A stretch of DNA of 64,000 nt from Bacteroidales bacterium WCE2008 (GTDB taxonomy: Bacteria > Bacteroidota > Bacteroidia > Bacteroidales > UBA932): positions 434,001 through 498,000 of the forward strand of contig FUZM01000001.1 of the NCBI GenBank assembly GCA_900167925.1. The letters run 5' to 3'. The translations under genes were made by a program, and so were the position numbers. Positions 1-9,770 of this stretch are shown piece after piece (within the stretch, counting starts at the first letter, position 1; every line of letters starts with the position of its first letter). Below the pieces are notes generated by a model. That model saw nothing but the letters and a program-made list of their open reading frames with translations. It had not been told where the DNA came from and searched no databases.

Positions 1-2165
1 AATCTGTGTTCTGCCTCTACCTGCCTCATCTCGCTGAATGAGGAAACACGTTTGAGGTAACCGATCACACGGGTAAGATAATCGAGATTCTTGCTTCCGC
101 ACTTAGGACATTCGGTAAGGGTATCCTTGCTGATATATCCGCAGTCGTTGCAGACTGTATTGCGGCAGTTGAAGGTGAAATAGTTCGTGCCATAATGCGC
201 AGCCACATTAAGCAGCTGGCGGTACTGCTCCTTGGTGAGGTGCTCTGCGATATTCATGTGCAGGGCAGAACCTCCGTCGAGGTACTTGACGTAATCCTCG
301 CCGTGCAGCTTGAACTTGTCCACTATGCTGAGGCTCTCGTCCTCAGGGTTGTAGAAGTAAGAGCTGTACATGTTGTGCCTTGGAGAGACGAAGTAACCGT
401 CCTTGGCGTCCCACTTGTAGTTCTTTCCGGACAAATTCTCTCCAGGGACGAACTCTGTGTTGAACATCGTCTCCTTGGTCTTGTCCTTTCTGTTGGCTAT
501 GTTTATGGTTTCAAGAAGGCCGTTGACGAACTCCTTGTAATCTTCGTTAGGAGAGATCTGCAGTCCGAGGAATTCGGCTGCGTCGGTCATACCGTTGACA
601 CCGATGGTAAGGTACTGCCTTGACATGTCGATGAAGCCTGCCTTGTAGACGTCAAGCATATCGGCCTTGAGGAAGTCCTTGATGATCTCGTTGAATGCGG
701 TCTGGTATTTATGCACCCTCTCCGTCATCTCGCTGACCTGGGCATTGATGAACTTATAGAGGTCCTTGCGGTCGAACTTGAGCTCAGGGCTGAGAGGCTT
801 GCCAGGCTCGAGCTCGATACCTTTCTGCTGGAAATACTCCCTTGCCGCATTCTGGATGACGCGGTTGAGGTTGATGGTCATTACCGACTTCGAACCGGTC
901 GATACTGAAGCGGTACCCATGGAGTACTGGTGCGTGGTATGGTTGTGCGAAGCGTCCTGCATGTCCTTGAGGGAGTTGCGGAGACGGCAGCAGCTTGAAA
1001 GGCTGTCCGGACTGTTGGAGATATAGCAGAAGAAACTGTGTCCCTTGGACCACATCTCGGAAGTGAAGTCTGCGTACTCCTTGTCGGCATAGTCGTCGCC
1101 GCCGTCGGTAAGCAGGGCCATCGTCTCTACCGGGAAGGTAAGCACGTATTTGTTGCGTTCTTCGTTGAACCACTGCATGAAATGCTTCTGCAGCCATGAA
1201 AGAGTCTCCCATTTAGGGGCTGTGCCGTCAGGGAAGCGGAAGTCGCTGAATACTCCCTCGAAATATGGCTTGTCGAAGTAGCTTATATTCCAGAACACTG
1301 TCTGGTAACCTCTGTTTCCCGCAGGCATGTTCATGGAGTGCACGATCTGCTGGAAATAGTTGTCGATAACCTTGGTAAGCGTACGCTGCTTTACGTTGTT
1401 CTCGACTACGGTATCGAGCTTGTCGAGGTAGTCGTCGCCGTAGTCCTTGCGGATGAAGTAATCGAGATACATCAGGAACTCCGGAGTTGCTACGGCACCC
1501 ATGAACTGGGACGATACCGAGTAGACCAGATTGATGAACTCGCCGCAGAACGACTTCAGGTCGGTAGGCGCAACGGATACGCCGCCCAGCTCGCGGAGAC
1601 CGGTCACGAGGAATGGGTACATCGTGATGGCGACGCAGTATGGGTAACCCGGAGTACCGCTCTCGTCATGTTTGTAGAGGGTATGCTCCTCTATGTCCTT
1701 GAGGTACTGGGTCGCCAGCTCCCTGTCATAAAGGGCCTTGATCTTGTCCTTCATGATGAAGCGGTTCTGCTTGATGTTGTTCTCCTTATAGAGCTCCTGT
1801 CCGAGGGTTACGATATTCTTCCTCGTGACATTGGCGTTGGCGTCGAACTTAGAGCCGGTAGCGGCATTCGAAGCCTTGATATAATCGTGGATGAAGTCCC
1901 TCTTCTTGCGGAGGTCCATACCCGAATCGAATTTCTCGATATACTCACGCGCTACTTTCTTGTTGATGGACATGAGGGAATCCACCACCTGACGGCGGAT
2001 CTCCTGGCTTGACATCTTATCATAGATGTAAAGGTTGTCGGTAATGGATACGACAACTTCTTCAGGCGCTTTCTGCCCTGTGGCACGGTATGCTTCTCTG
2101 ATACCTTTCTTCAGTTTTTCATTGTCGAACTCCTCATAGGAGCCGTTGGTTTTGCGTACGTCCAT
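1..2165 (-). CDS. nrdD: anaerobic (class III) ribonucleoside-triphosphate reductase, 3' end cut by window edge
   Basis: Oxygen-sensitive glycyl-radical enzyme that reduces NTPs to dNTPs; needs the activase NrdG, which would lie beyond the left edge. 721 codons are present and the stop is missing. Residues 1 to about 90 look like an ATP-cone regulatory domain (start MDVRKTNGSYEEFD). The large middle part is the reductase barrel. A zinc ribbon has Cys672, Cys675, Cys686 and Cys689, and the glycyl-radical motif RVIGYL places the radical on Gly702. Only a few residues appear to be missing. The ATG at 2165 is preferred because it opens directly on the ATP cone and lies about 80 bases after a consensus promoter. 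Points to an anaerobic or facultative lifestyle. Confidence 0.95.
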   Translation of the reverse strand, partial: MDVRKTNGSYEEFDNEKLKKGIREAYRATGQKAPEEVVVSITDNLYIYDKMSSQEIRRQVVDSLMSINKKVAREYIEKFDSGMDLRKKRDFIHDYIKASNAATGSKFDANANVTRKNIVTLGQELYKENNIKQNRFIMKDKIKALYDRELATQYLKDIEEHTLYKHDESGTPGYPYCVAITMYPFLVTGLRELGGVSVAPTDLKSFCGEFINLVYSVSSQFMGAVATPEFLMYLDYFIRKDYGDDYLDKLDTVVENNVKQRTLTKVIDNYFQQIVHSMNMPAGNRGYQTVFWNISYFDKPYFEGVFSDFRFPDGTAPKWETLSWLQKHFMQWFNEERNKYVLTFPVETMALLTDGGDDYADKEYADFTSEMWSKGHSFFCYISNSPDSLSSCCRLRNSLKDMQDASHNHTTHQYSMGTASVSTGSKSVMTINLNRVIQNAAREYFQQKGIELEPGKPLSPELKFDRKDLYKFINAQVSEMTERVHKYQTAFNEIIKDFLKADMLDVYKAGFIDMSRQYLTIGVNGMTDAAEFLGLQISPNEDYKEFVNGLLETINIANRKDKTKETMFNTEFVPGENLSGKNYKWDAKDGYFVSPRHNMYSSYFYNPEDESLSIVDKFKLHGEDYVKYLDGGSALHMNIAEHLTKEQYRQLLNVAAHYGTNYFTFNCRNTVCNDCGYISKDTLTECPKCGSKNLDYLTRVIGYLKRVSSFSEMRQVEAEHR

Positions 2166-2216
2166 GATTGCGGTGAATTTATAAGTTTAGCGAGGCAACG
2201 GAAGATGACAAAAAGA

Positions 2217-2238
2217 GCCACTTGTCGTGTCATGTGGC
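2217..2238. other. small hairpin in the nrdD leader
   Basis: GCCACTTG (2217-2224) pairs imperfectly with CATGTGGC (2231-2238): GCCAC/GTGGC is perfect, then one mismatch, then two more pairs. It lies between the putative nrdD promoter and the nrdD start. It could be an RNA structure or a regulator site; nothing in it matches a motif I recognise. Confidence 0.35.
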
Positions 2239-2245
2239 CTCGTTA

Positions 2246-2276
2246 CAAAATTAGGTAAGATTAATAGTTATTCAAA
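2246..2276 (-). promoter_or_regulatory. promoter of nrdD
   Basis: On the minus strand TTTG (2276-2273), then exactly 19 bases, then TAATTTTG (2253-2246). This is a full match to the Bacteroidetes primary sigma consensus TTTG-N19-21-TAnnTTTG. Transcription would start near 2240, leaving a leader of about 75 bases. Confidence 0.7.
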
Positions 2277-2420
2277 AGAAAAACGCGATAAAAGTTATCA
2301 ACAACGCCTATTTTTGCTTGTAATAACTTGTAAATCAAACGGTTGACTTTGACATTTAAAACGATTTCAACAATCGGGTTAATTAAAATGTTTCAAAATT
2401 GACGTGTCGCTGGGGATAGC

Positions 2421-3317
2421 TTATCTATGGTATAGGACAAAGCGGTTCTTGTTGTAGAAATCTTTGATTATTTCAGCGGAAAAACCGGCCTCTTTGAAAC
2501 ATGCGACGGTCTCAGGTCCGAGAAGTTCGTTGATTTCCGTAAGGCCGCTCCCTTCCGGCGTAAGATATCGCCGGCTCCATTGGGCGATCGCCCGGTAGAA
2601 CACAAGCGGATCGTCGTCCGGCACGAAAAGCGCCGACTCCGGTTCGAATCCGAGATTCCTGCGCAGGTCCGGCTTCTCTTTGTCCATGATATAAGGCGGA
2701 TTGCTGAGGATCAGGTCGAACTCTCCGCGGCCGAAATCCCTCTCCGTGTCGAGAACATCAGCCTGCACGAACTCGGGAGCGGATGCGCCTGCAGCCTTCA
2801 GTTCCTCCGCGAAGGCCTGCGACTTTGCGATCTCGAGCGCCGGCTCCGAAAGATCGACGCCGATCACTTCCGCCGACGGCACGGACAGCGCCAGCGTCCA
2901 GGCGATACAGCCCGATCCGGTACACAAGTCCAGAATCCTTACCGGCCATGCCTTCTTGCCATAAGCCTGCCGCATCCTGTATATCCTCGAACCGATGCCT
3001 ATGGCCTCGCGGCAGAGCAGCTCCGTCTCGGGGCGGGGGATCAGTACGTCCGGGGTCACGCGGAACTTATGGTCATAGAACTCGGCCTCTCCGATGACAT
3101 ACTGGACCGGCTCTCCGGCAGAGAGCCTCTCCAACCCCTCTTCGAGGACCGGGAGCTTCGACTCCGGGATGCCGTATTCCGGCTCGACTATATGGGTATA
3201 GCTCTTCGTGCCTATGAAATGCGCGCAGAGCATGAGCACGATAGAACGCGCCTCTTTAACAGGGTAAAGAGGCGCTAATCTTGAGATGCTTCCGTTTATG
3301 AAGTCGGCCAGAAGCAT
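2421..3317 (-). CDS. prmC: peptide chain release factor N5-glutamine methyltransferase
   Basis: Methylates the Gln of the GGQ motif in release factors RF1/RF2, using S-adenosylmethionine. 298 aa, the normal length: an alpha-helical N-terminal domain (about 1-75), then a Rossmann methyltransferase domain. IPRPETE at 93-99, SAM-binding DLCTGSG at 130-136 and the diagnostic NPPY at 206-209 are all intact. Its ATG shares one base with the stop of ddl (TAATG), so it is translationally coupled at the end of a pbp1A-ddl-prmC run. Confidence 0.95.
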   Translation of the reverse strand: MLLADFINGSISRLAPLYPVKEARSIVLMLCAHFIGTKSYTHIVEPEYGIPESKLPVLEEGLERLSAGEPVQYVIGEAEFYDHKFRVTPDVLIPRPETELLCREAIGIGSRIYRMRQAYGKKAWPVRILDLCTGSGCIAWTLALSVPSAEVIGVDLSEPALEIAKSQAFAEELKAAGASAPEFVQADVLDTERDFGRGEFDLILSNPPYIMDKEKPDLRRNLGFEPESALFVPDDDPLVFYRAIAQWSRRYLTPEGSGLTEINELLGPETVACFKEAGFSAEIIKDFYNKNRFVLYHR

Positions 3318-4333
3318 TATGAATTTTCTATCAATGTATTGAGGAAAGCCGTGATGTCAAGGCCGGCGGCGCGTACCATCTTAGGTACGAGAGAGGCGCT
3401 GGTCATGCCAGGAATGGTGTTGACCTCGAGGAAGTAGAGTCCGTCCGGACCGTCGATATAGTCCATCCTGACGACGCCCTTGCAGCCCAGATGAGCATAA
3501 ATCTTGGCGGTGACTTCCTGGATATGGGCAGACTTGCTCTCGTCGATCTGCGCAGGGCAGATCTCCTTGCTGTGGCCGTTGTATTTGGCCTCATAGTCGA
3601 AGTAATCGTTGTCGGTCACGATCTCAATGACAGGGAGAGTGCTCACTTTATTGCCGTCGAAGTAGGCTGCGCATGTGAATTCCCTGCCGGAGATACCTTT
3701 TTCGATGATTACCGTAGGGCCCTCGGAGAAGGCAAATGAGATGGCCTCTTCGAGTTCTTCGGCCTTATGGACCTTGGTGATTCCAAAGCTGGAGCCTCCG
3801 TCGGTCGGTTTTACGAACAGCGGAAGGCCGAGGGTCTCGACAGTCTTTGCGGCGACTGCTTTTATGTCCATGCCCTTGCGGACGAAGGTGTCCGGGGCGA
3901 AGTTGACATAATCCACATCCTTGAGGTAGCTCTTGCAGGAATACTTGTCGAAAGCTACTGCTGAAACGAAAGCGCTGCAGCTGCTGAACGGGATGCCGAG
4001 CATCTCGAGGTAGCCCTGGAGCAGGCCGTTCTCGCCCGGCGCTCCATGCTGCATTATATATGCGTAGTCGAACTTGATCTTTTCTCCATAGACGGTAACG
4101 CTGAAGTCGTTCTTGTCGACCTCAGGGCGGGCCTCCTCAGGGAAGGTCACGCGCATCGAATCTTTCTTGCGCATCGCAACGAGATACCATTTGCCGAAAC
4201 GGGCGAATATCTCGAATATGCTGTACCGAGTGTCGTCAATGCGGGAAGCGGTGAATTCTCCGCTTCGGCAGGAGACTTCCCACTCGGAAGAATCGCTGCC
4301 ATATATGACCGCAATGTTGTTGTACTTTGCCAT
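3317..4333 (-). CDS. ddl: D-alanine--D-alanine ligase
   Basis: ATP-grasp ligase making D-Ala-D-Ala for peptidoglycan precursors in the cytoplasm. 338 aa, typical. The N-terminal domain opens with a conserved strand (NIAVIYGSDSSEWEVS). The ATP-binding segment contains KPTDGGSSFG and the Mg-binding end contains FLEVNTIPGMT. It lies 15 bases after the PBP1A stop and overlaps prmC by one base, so the three genes are probably co-transcribed. Two of the three belong to cell-wall synthesis. Confidence 0.93.
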   Translation of the reverse strand: MAKYNNIAVIYGSDSSEWEVSCRSGEFTASRIDDTRYSIFEIFARFGKWYLVAMRKKDSMRVTFPEEARPEVDKNDFSVTVYGEKIKFDYAYIMQHGAPGENGLLQGYLEMLGIPFSSCSAFVSAVAFDKYSCKSYLKDVDYVNFAPDTFVRKGMDIKAVAAKTVETLGLPLFVKPTDGGSSFGITKVHKAEELEEAISFAFSEGPTVIIEKGISGREFTCAAYFDGNKVSTLPVIEIVTDNDYFDYEAKYNGHSKEICPAQIDESKSAHIQEVTAKIYAHLGCKGVVRMDYIDGPDGLYFLEVNTIPGMTSASLVPKMVRAAGLDITAFLNTLIENS

Positions 4334-4348
4334 TATGATAAACTAGTC

Positions 4349-6706
4349 TTAATCAAAATAATATTCTGCAGCTTCCTCTTCGGCCTGCTGCTCTCCTGCA
4401 TCGGAGTCTCCGCCGCTACAGCCGAGATCGAAGGATACACCCATAGGAGATACGAACTTGTCTGCTTCGGATATCCCGAGAGTGCCGTCCTTGAGGACCT
4501 TCTGCATGAAGATACCCCAGATAGGCAGGGCCATGTTGGCGCCCTGGCCGAGAGCCGCGGACTGGAAGTGCACCTGACGGTCCTCCGCGCCGCACCAGAT
4601 TCCGGCCGTAAGGGTAGGGGTATAGCCTATGAACCATCCGTCGGCGCTGTCGTTGGTCGTACCGGTCTTGCCGGCGATCTGTCCCTTGAGCTGGTACTTG
4701 CCGCGGAGTCGTCCGGCGGTACCGCCGTTGACCACGCCCTGCATCAGGTTGACCATCAGATAAGCCGTCCGCTCGCTGATAGCCTCCCTCTTGCGGGAAG
4801 TGAACTCGCTGAGCACATTGCCCTGGTTATCCTCGATCCTGGTAACGAACATCGGAGAGACATATACTCCCTTGGACGGGAAGGTGTTGTAGGCTGAAAC
4901 CATCTCGTAGAGAGAAAGGTCGGCCGAGCCTACGCACAGGGACGGAACCTCTTCCACATGGCTTCCGACGCCCATCTTGCGCATCATCTGTACCATGGCC
5001 TGAGGGCCGAACTGCTTCATCAGATATGTCGATATGTTATTGGAACTGTTGGTAAGACCCCACTTGAGAGTGACGGTCTTGCCGATCCATATATCCTTGT
5101 CGGTGCTTCGCGGCGTCCATACGTTGTCTCCGACGATTATGGACTGAGGCACATTCACTACCTTGTCGCACGGGGTCATGCCCTCCTGCATGGCGAGAGT
5201 GTAAAGGAACGGTTTGATAGTCGAACCGACCTGCCTCTTGCCCTGCCGAACGTTGTCATACTTGAAGTAACGGTAGTTAGGACCGCCTACGTATGCGCGG
5301 ATCTGTCCCGTGCCAGGCTCAATCGCCATGAACGATGCCCTGAGGAAGGACTTGTAGTAACGGATAGAGTCATCCGGGGTCATGACTGTGTCGATGTAAC
5401 CCTTCTTGTCCCATGAGAACACCCTCATCTCAGTCGGCTCGGAGAAGGTCTTCAGAATCTCGCTCTCGGAGAGGCCGGCGTTCTTGAGGACGCGGTAGCG
5501 GTCGCTCCAGCGGCGTCCCTGCTTCATAAGCCTTTCGATTGTAGCATTGTCGATGTCGTTGGAGAAAGGACGGTTCTTCTTCCACTTCAGGTCGTTCCAG
5601 AAACTCTTCTGGAGATCCTTGCCAAGATGCTCGGCGACAGCCTCCTCGGCATACTTCTGCATCTTGTAGTTGATTGTGGTATAGATGCGGAGACCCTCGC
5701 GGTCGAGGTCGTATTTCGAGCCGTCAGGCTTGGTGTTCTTGTTGAGCCAGCCGTAGAGCTGGTCGTCGGCCCAGAGGAGGGAATCGACGGCGAAATCCTC
5801 GCGGTACTGGTAGTCCGAGCGTTTCGGCTTCGAAGCGCTCATGTACCTTCTCAGCATGTCCCTGAAATATGGTCCGACGCCGGCATTATGGTCCTGGACC
5901 TGATAGGAGAGGACGATAGGGAGCTTCTGGATCGAGTCGCGCTCGGCTTTCGTGAGATAGCCGGACTTCTGCATCTGCCCGATCACGAAGTTGCGGCGGG
6001 CGATGGCCTTGTCCATGTGCAGGGCCGGGTTGTATCTGGTAGGCTTGTTGACCATGCCGACGAGGGTGGCGCTCTCTTCGACGTTGAGGTCTTTCGGATC
6101 CTTGGCGAAGAAAGTCTGGGACGCAGCCTTGACTCCGTACGCTCCGCTGCCGAAGAATACGGCGTTGAGGTACATGTCGACGATCTCGTCCTTGGTGTAG
6201 TCTCTCTCGAGCTTGACTGCGGTGATCCATTCCTTGAGTTTGATCCAGACCATCTTCATCTTGGAGACGCCCGGGATACGGCTGTGCGTATCGGCTCTCG
6301 GATAAAGAGTCTTTGCCAGCTGCTGGGTAATGGTACTGCCTCCGCCCTGGCTGGAATCGCGCATGAGCAGTGTCTTGAACAGGACTCGGCCGAGACTCTG
6401 GAAATCGACTCCGGAATGCTTGTAGAACCTGGCGTCCTCCGTTGAGACCGCTGCCTGTATTATATAAGGTGAAAGTTCGTCATAGCTGACGAAGGACCTG
6501 TTTTCGATATGGAAGGTGGTCAGGAGCTCTCCGTCCTGCGCAATTACCTGGGTTGCAAGTTTGCTCTCAGGATTTTCGAGTTCTTCGAACGAAGGGATGT
6601 CAGCGAAGGCCCATACGGCCAGAAGCAAAAGCGCTACGATGGCTACGGGTGCTGAGATTATGATCCAGAACCACTTGATAATCTTTTTCTTGGACGTATC
6701 TTTCAT
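4349..6706 (-). CDS. bifunctional class A penicillin-binding protein (PBP1A type)
   Basis: Polymerises lipid II and cross-links stem peptides on the outer face of the inner membrane. 785 aa. One membrane segment near residues 11-31; a GT51 glycosyltransferase domain with the catalytic Glu90 (STEDARFYKHSG); then a transpeptidase domain with Ser495 of STIK, an SSNN motif, and K680 of KTGT. The reading frame is open 51 codons further upstream, but those codons overlap the divergent topA promoter, and a promoter -7 box sits at 6733-6740. The ATG at 6706 (MKDTSKKK, directly before the membrane anchor) is therefore chosen. First gene of the run with ddl and prmC. Confidence 0.93.
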   Translation of the reverse strand: MKDTSKKKIIKWFWIIISAPVAIVALLLLAVWAFADIPSFEELENPESKLATQVIAQDGELLTTFHIENRSFVSYDELSPYIIQAAVSTEDARFYKHSGVDFQSLGRVLFKTLLMRDSSQGGGSTITQQLAKTLYPRADTHSRIPGVSKMKMVWIKLKEWITAVKLERDYTKDEIVDMYLNAVFFGSGAYGVKAASQTFFAKDPKDLNVEESATLVGMVNKPTRYNPALHMDKAIARRNFVIGQMQKSGYLTKAERDSIQKLPIVLSYQVQDHNAGVGPYFRDMLRRYMSASKPKRSDYQYREDFAVDSLLWADDQLYGWLNKNTKPDGSKYDLDREGLRIYTTINYKMQKYAEEAVAEHLGKDLQKSFWNDLKWKKNRPFSNDIDNATIERLMKQGRRWSDRYRVLKNAGLSESEILKTFSEPTEMRVFSWDKKGYIDTVMTPDDSIRYYKSFLRASFMAIEPGTGQIRAYVGGPNYRYFKYDNVRQGKRQVGSTIKPFLYTLAMQEGMTPCDKVVNVPQSIIVGDNVWTPRSTDKDIWIGKTVTLKWGLTNSSNNISTYLMKQFGPQAMVQMMRKMGVGSHVEEVPSLCVGSADLSLYEMVSAYNTFPSKGVYVSPMFVTRIEDNQGNVLSEFTSRKREAISERTAYLMVNLMQGVVNGGTAGRLRGKYQLKGQIAGKTGTTNDSADGWFIGYTPTLTAGIWCGAEDRQVHFQSAALGQGANMALPIWGIFMQKVLKDGTLGISEADKFVSPMGVSFDLGCSGGDSDAGEQQAEEEAAEYYFD

Positions 6707-6732
6707 AGTTACTCGTCTCATTAATTGAAATA

Positions 6733-6740
6733 CAAAAATA
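6733..6740 (-). promoter_or_regulatory. -7 box of the pbp1A promoter
   Basis: TATTTTTG on the minus strand matches TAnnTTTG. No clear TTTG -33 box is seen at the usual spacing. It is back-to-back with the topA promoter and places the RNA start downstream of the longer in-frame start, supporting translation from 6706. Confidence 0.5.
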
Positions 6741-6749
6741 ACGATAAAA

Positions 6750-6782
6750 TTTGGAAAAATGCCCCGATTCTTTTTTACTTTG
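6750..6782 (+). promoter_or_regulatory. promoter of topA
   Basis: TTTG (6750-6753), 21 bases, then TTACTTTG (6775-6782), one mismatch from TAnnTTTG. Transcription would start near 6788-6790. That leaves almost no leader for the in-frame ATG at 6792, so 6810 is favoured as the topA start. Confidence 0.5.
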
Positions 6783-6809
6783 CATTTTGAAATGAAAAAA
6801 CAGGAAGAT

Positions 6810-9134
6810 ATGAAGGGAAATCTTGTGATCGTCGAGTCTCCGGCAAAAGCCGGAACCATCCAGAAATTCTTAGGTAAAGATTATATAGTCAAGTCCAGTT
6901 TCGGACACATAAGAGACCTGCAGGACAAAAAATTGAGTGTCGATGTCGAGAATGGCTTCAAACCGGAATACATTGTCCCGGCCGACAAGAAAAAAGTCGT
7001 TTCCGAACTCAAGAAACTTTCCTCAGACGCAGAGACTGTATGGCTCGCATCCGATGAGGACCGCGAGGGAGAAGCTATTTCATGGCACCTCTTCGATACC
7101 CTCGGACTTAAGAAAGACAATACCCGCCGTATAGTCTTCCACGAGATCACAAAAGACGCTATCCTCAATGCTATCCAGAATCCGCGCGACATAGACATGA
7201 ACCTGGTGGAGGCCCAGCAGGCCCGCCGCGTCATCGACCGTCTGGTCGGATTCGAGCTTTCTCCAATCCTCTGGAGAAAGATACAGCCGAAGCTCAGCGC
7301 CGGTCGCGTGCAGAGCGTCGCCCTCCGTCTGGTCGTCGACCGCGAGCGCGAAATCATGGCCTTCAAGAAAGAGCCTTATTATCATGTCGACGCAACTTTC
7401 CATCCTTACGGGACGTCCGCTTCTACGGCCGTCAAGGCCGGGCTGGACGCGCGTTTCGGCAGTCTCGCCGAGGCCCGCAAGTTCCTGGAGGACAGCAAGG
7501 ACGCCCGCTTCACCATCGAGAATATCGAGAAGAAGGACGGCCAGCGTTCCCCTGCGGCTCCGTTCACAACCTCAACCCTTCAGCAGGAAGCCGCAAGAAA
7601 ACTTCATTTCCCGGTAAGCAAGACGATGAGAGTCGCCCAGCAGCTCTACGAGCGAGGTCTTATCACATACATGAGAACTGACTCCACAAATCTCTCGACC
7701 CTTGCTCTCGGCACTTCCAAGAAATTCATCATCGAGAACTACGGCGAGGCATATGCCCATTCACGTCAGTTCAAGACGAAATCCAAAGGCGCCCAGGAAG
7801 CGCATGAGGCTATCCGTCCTACATATATAGAGAATACTTCAATAGAAGGGACTCCTGACGAAAACAAGCTTTATAGTCTTATATGGAAGCGCACCGTCGC
7901 TTCCCAGATGGCGGATTCAAAGGAGCTCCGTACTACCCTCAAGATTGGTTCCGACCGCAGAAACGAGAAATTCTCCGCCCTTGCCGTCCAGGTAGTCTTT
8001 GACGGCTTCCTCAAGCTTTACAGAGAAGGGACGGACGATCCTCAGGGCGAAGAGAGCGTAGCTACTCTTCCGGAGGTTTCACTGGGACAGGTAATGGAAG
8101 CCCGCTCGATCGATGCTTCCTGCCGCTTCACCACTCCTCCGCCGAGATACTCCGAGGCAACCCTCGTCAAGAGGCTCGAAGAGCTCGGTATCGGCCGACC
8201 TTCTACATATGCTCCGACTATCAGTACCCTTACTACCGGACGAGGCTATATCCTCAAAGGTGACAAAGAAGGGGAATCCATAAAAGTTACAAATCTTAAC
8301 CTCGCCGGCGGAGTGATCAAAGAGACCTCCAAAGTCGAGACGGTAGGTGCCGAGAAAGGCAAGTTGCTTCCTCAGGAAATCGGTATCATCGTTACCGATT
8401 ACCTTGTGCAGAATTTCGGTTCCATAATGGACTACGACTTTACCGCCAATGTCGAGAAAGACTTCGATAAGGTCGCTGCCGGAAAGAAGAAATGGAATGG
8501 CCTGATCGGCGAGATATATACTCCTTTCCATGCCAAGGTCGACGAAGTTCTCAACGACCGCCAGTTCAATCATGTAAGCCGCGAACTCGGCCTGTCTCCG
8601 GAAGGAGAACCGGTCGTCGCAAAGTTCGGCCAGTATGGCCCATATGTGCAGAAAGGCGAGGGTGAGAAGCGTCAGTTCGCCAATCTTGCTCCGGGTCAGC
8701 TGATCGAGAGCATCACTCTTGCCGAGGCTCTCAAGCTCTTCGAACTTCCGCGTGTCGTCGGACTGCACGAGGGTAAGGAAGTCATTGCTACAAAGGGTCG
8801 TTTCGGCCCGTATATCAAATACGACGGCCAGAACTTCTCCCTTCCGAGAAAGGCCGATCCTATGACAGTCACTCTCGAGGAATGTATCGCCGCAATAGGT
8901 CAGACAAAAGACAAGCCTGCAGCTAATGCGGTCCTCAAAGATTATACTGAGAGCGGTATCCAGATTCTCAACGGACGTTATGGTCCTTATATCAAGAAGG
9001 ACGGATCGAATTACCGTATTCCTAAGGGCGTTGATGCCGAGTCTCTTACAGAAGATAAGTGCAAGGAAATCATCGCTGCTTCGGAACCCACAAAGAGCTC
9101 GTTTAGAAAGGGTAAGGGGCGGTCATCGAAGTAG
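6810..9134 (+). CDS. topA: DNA topoisomerase I (type IA)
   Basis: Relaxes negative supercoils through a 5'-phosphotyrosine intermediate. 774 aa from the chosen ATG: a Toprim domain at the start (NLVIVESPAKAGT and the DEDREGE acidic motif), the topoisomerase IA core with catalytic Tyr287 in ITYMRTDSTN, then C-terminal topoisomerase repeats. The repeats are recognisable by three recurrences of FGxYGPY/RFGPYIK/RYGPYIK; I see no zinc-finger cysteine clusters, as is common in Bacteroidetes TopA. Alternative in-frame starts at 6759 and 6792 precede or touch the predicted RNA start. Single-gene transcript. Confidence 0.95.
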   Translation: MKGNLVIVESPAKAGTIQKFLGKDYIVKSSFGHIRDLQDKKLSVDVENGFKPEYIVPADKKKVVSELKKLSSDAETVWLASDEDREGEAISWHLFDTLGLKKDNTRRIVFHEITKDAILNAIQNPRDIDMNLVEAQQARRVIDRLVGFELSPILWRKIQPKLSAGRVQSVALRLVVDREREIMAFKKEPYYHVDATFHPYGTSASTAVKAGLDARFGSLAEARKFLEDSKDARFTIENIEKKDGQRSPAAPFTTSTLQQEAARKLHFPVSKTMRVAQQLYERGLITYMRTDSTNLSTLALGTSKKFIIENYGEAYAHSRQFKTKSKGAQEAHEAIRPTYIENTSIEGTPDENKLYSLIWKRTVASQMADSKELRTTLKIGSDRRNEKFSALAVQVVFDGFLKLYREGTDDPQGEESVATLPEVSLGQVMEARSIDASCRFTTPPPRYSEATLVKRLEELGIGRPSTYAPTISTLTTGRGYILKGDKEGESIKVTNLNLAGGVIKETSKVETVGAEKGKLLPQEIGIIVTDYLVQNFGSIMDYDFTANVEKDFDKVAAGKKKWNGLIGEIYTPFHAKVDEVLNDRQFNHVSRELGLSPEGEPVVAKFGQYGPYVQKGEGEKRQFANLAPGQLIESITLAEALKLFELPRVVGLHEGKEVIATKGRFGPYIKYDGQNFSLPRKADPMTVTLEECIAAIGQTKDKPAANAVLKDYTESGIQILNGRYGPYIKKDGSNYRIPKGVDAESLTEDKCKEIIAASEPTKSSFRKGKGRSSK

Positions 9135-9228
9135 AACTTACAGATTGTTTTGCTTGTATCTTTAGATTTGTAGGGTTGAAAATCATCAAATTATCCATAG
9201 AATAATTAGGATTTATGATTTTTTTCGC

Positions 9229-9236
9229 TACTTTTG
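9229..9236 (+). promoter_or_regulatory. -7 box before the Lrp/AsnC gene
   Basis: TACTTTTG matches TAnnTTTG. TTAG lies 19 bases upstream, a three-out-of-four match to the TTTG -33 element. The leader to the ATG at 9264 would be about 20 bases. Confidence 0.5.
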
Positions 9237-9263
9237 CAAAGGTATAAGTAACAATTTGTAGTC

Positions 9264-9770
9264 ATGGCATCTTATCACATTGATCAGACAGATCAGAAAA
9301 TCCTGTCATTTCTCGTAAAGAATGCGAGAATGCCCTTCCTTGAGATAGCAAGGGAGTGCGGTGTTTCCGGAGCGGCAATCCATCAGAGAGTAAAAAGGCT
9401 GGAAGCCAACGGAGTCATTACCGGGTCTCGTCTTCTCGTGAAGCCTCAGGCTATAGGATTGAACATATGCGCTTTCGTGAGCATCTCCCTTTCGGAGGCA
9501 AGCAAGTACAACGAAGTGGTCAATTCCCTCAAAAAGATACCTGAGGTCGTGGAGTGTCACTTCGTAACCGGAAAGTACGCCCTCCTTGTCAAGCTTTACT
9601 GCCTTGACAATGACCATCTCATGGAAGTCCTCCTCAATACTATCCAGAAAATCCCATATATCCAGGCGACAGATACTATGATCGCCCTCGACGAGGCAAT
9701 CGACCGTCAGGTATGGGTGAAAGATTATAAGAGCACGAGTTTCCTCGGCGAAGCAAAGATTTCTAAATAG
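9264..9770 (+). CDS. Lrp/AsnC family transcriptional regulator
   Basis: 168 aa DNA-binding regulator. Residues about 5-60 form the AsnC-type winged helix-turn-helix (DQTDQKILSFLVKNAR, then a recognition helix ending in VSGAAIHQRVKRLEANG). Residues about 70-150 form the RAM/ligand-binding alpha-beta domain. Proteins of this family respond to amino acids and form octamers; the ligand and targets cannot be read from the sequence. The gene stands alone with its own promoter, and its last 8 bases overlap the end of convergent ispD. Confidence 0.9.
   Translation: MASYHIDQTDQKILSFLVKNARMPFLEIARECGVSGAAIHQRVKRLEANGVITGSRLLVKPQAIGLNICAFVSISLSEASKYNEVVNSLKKIPEVVECHFVTGKYALLVKLYCLDNDHLMEVLLNTIQKIPYIQATDTMIALDEAIDRQVWVKDYKSTSFLGEAKISK

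Noticed and set aside
6707..6859. Extended N-terminus of PBP1A (51 extra codons)
   Set aside because: It overlaps both divergent promoters and the topA start; the RNA start predicted for pbp1A lies downstream of it.
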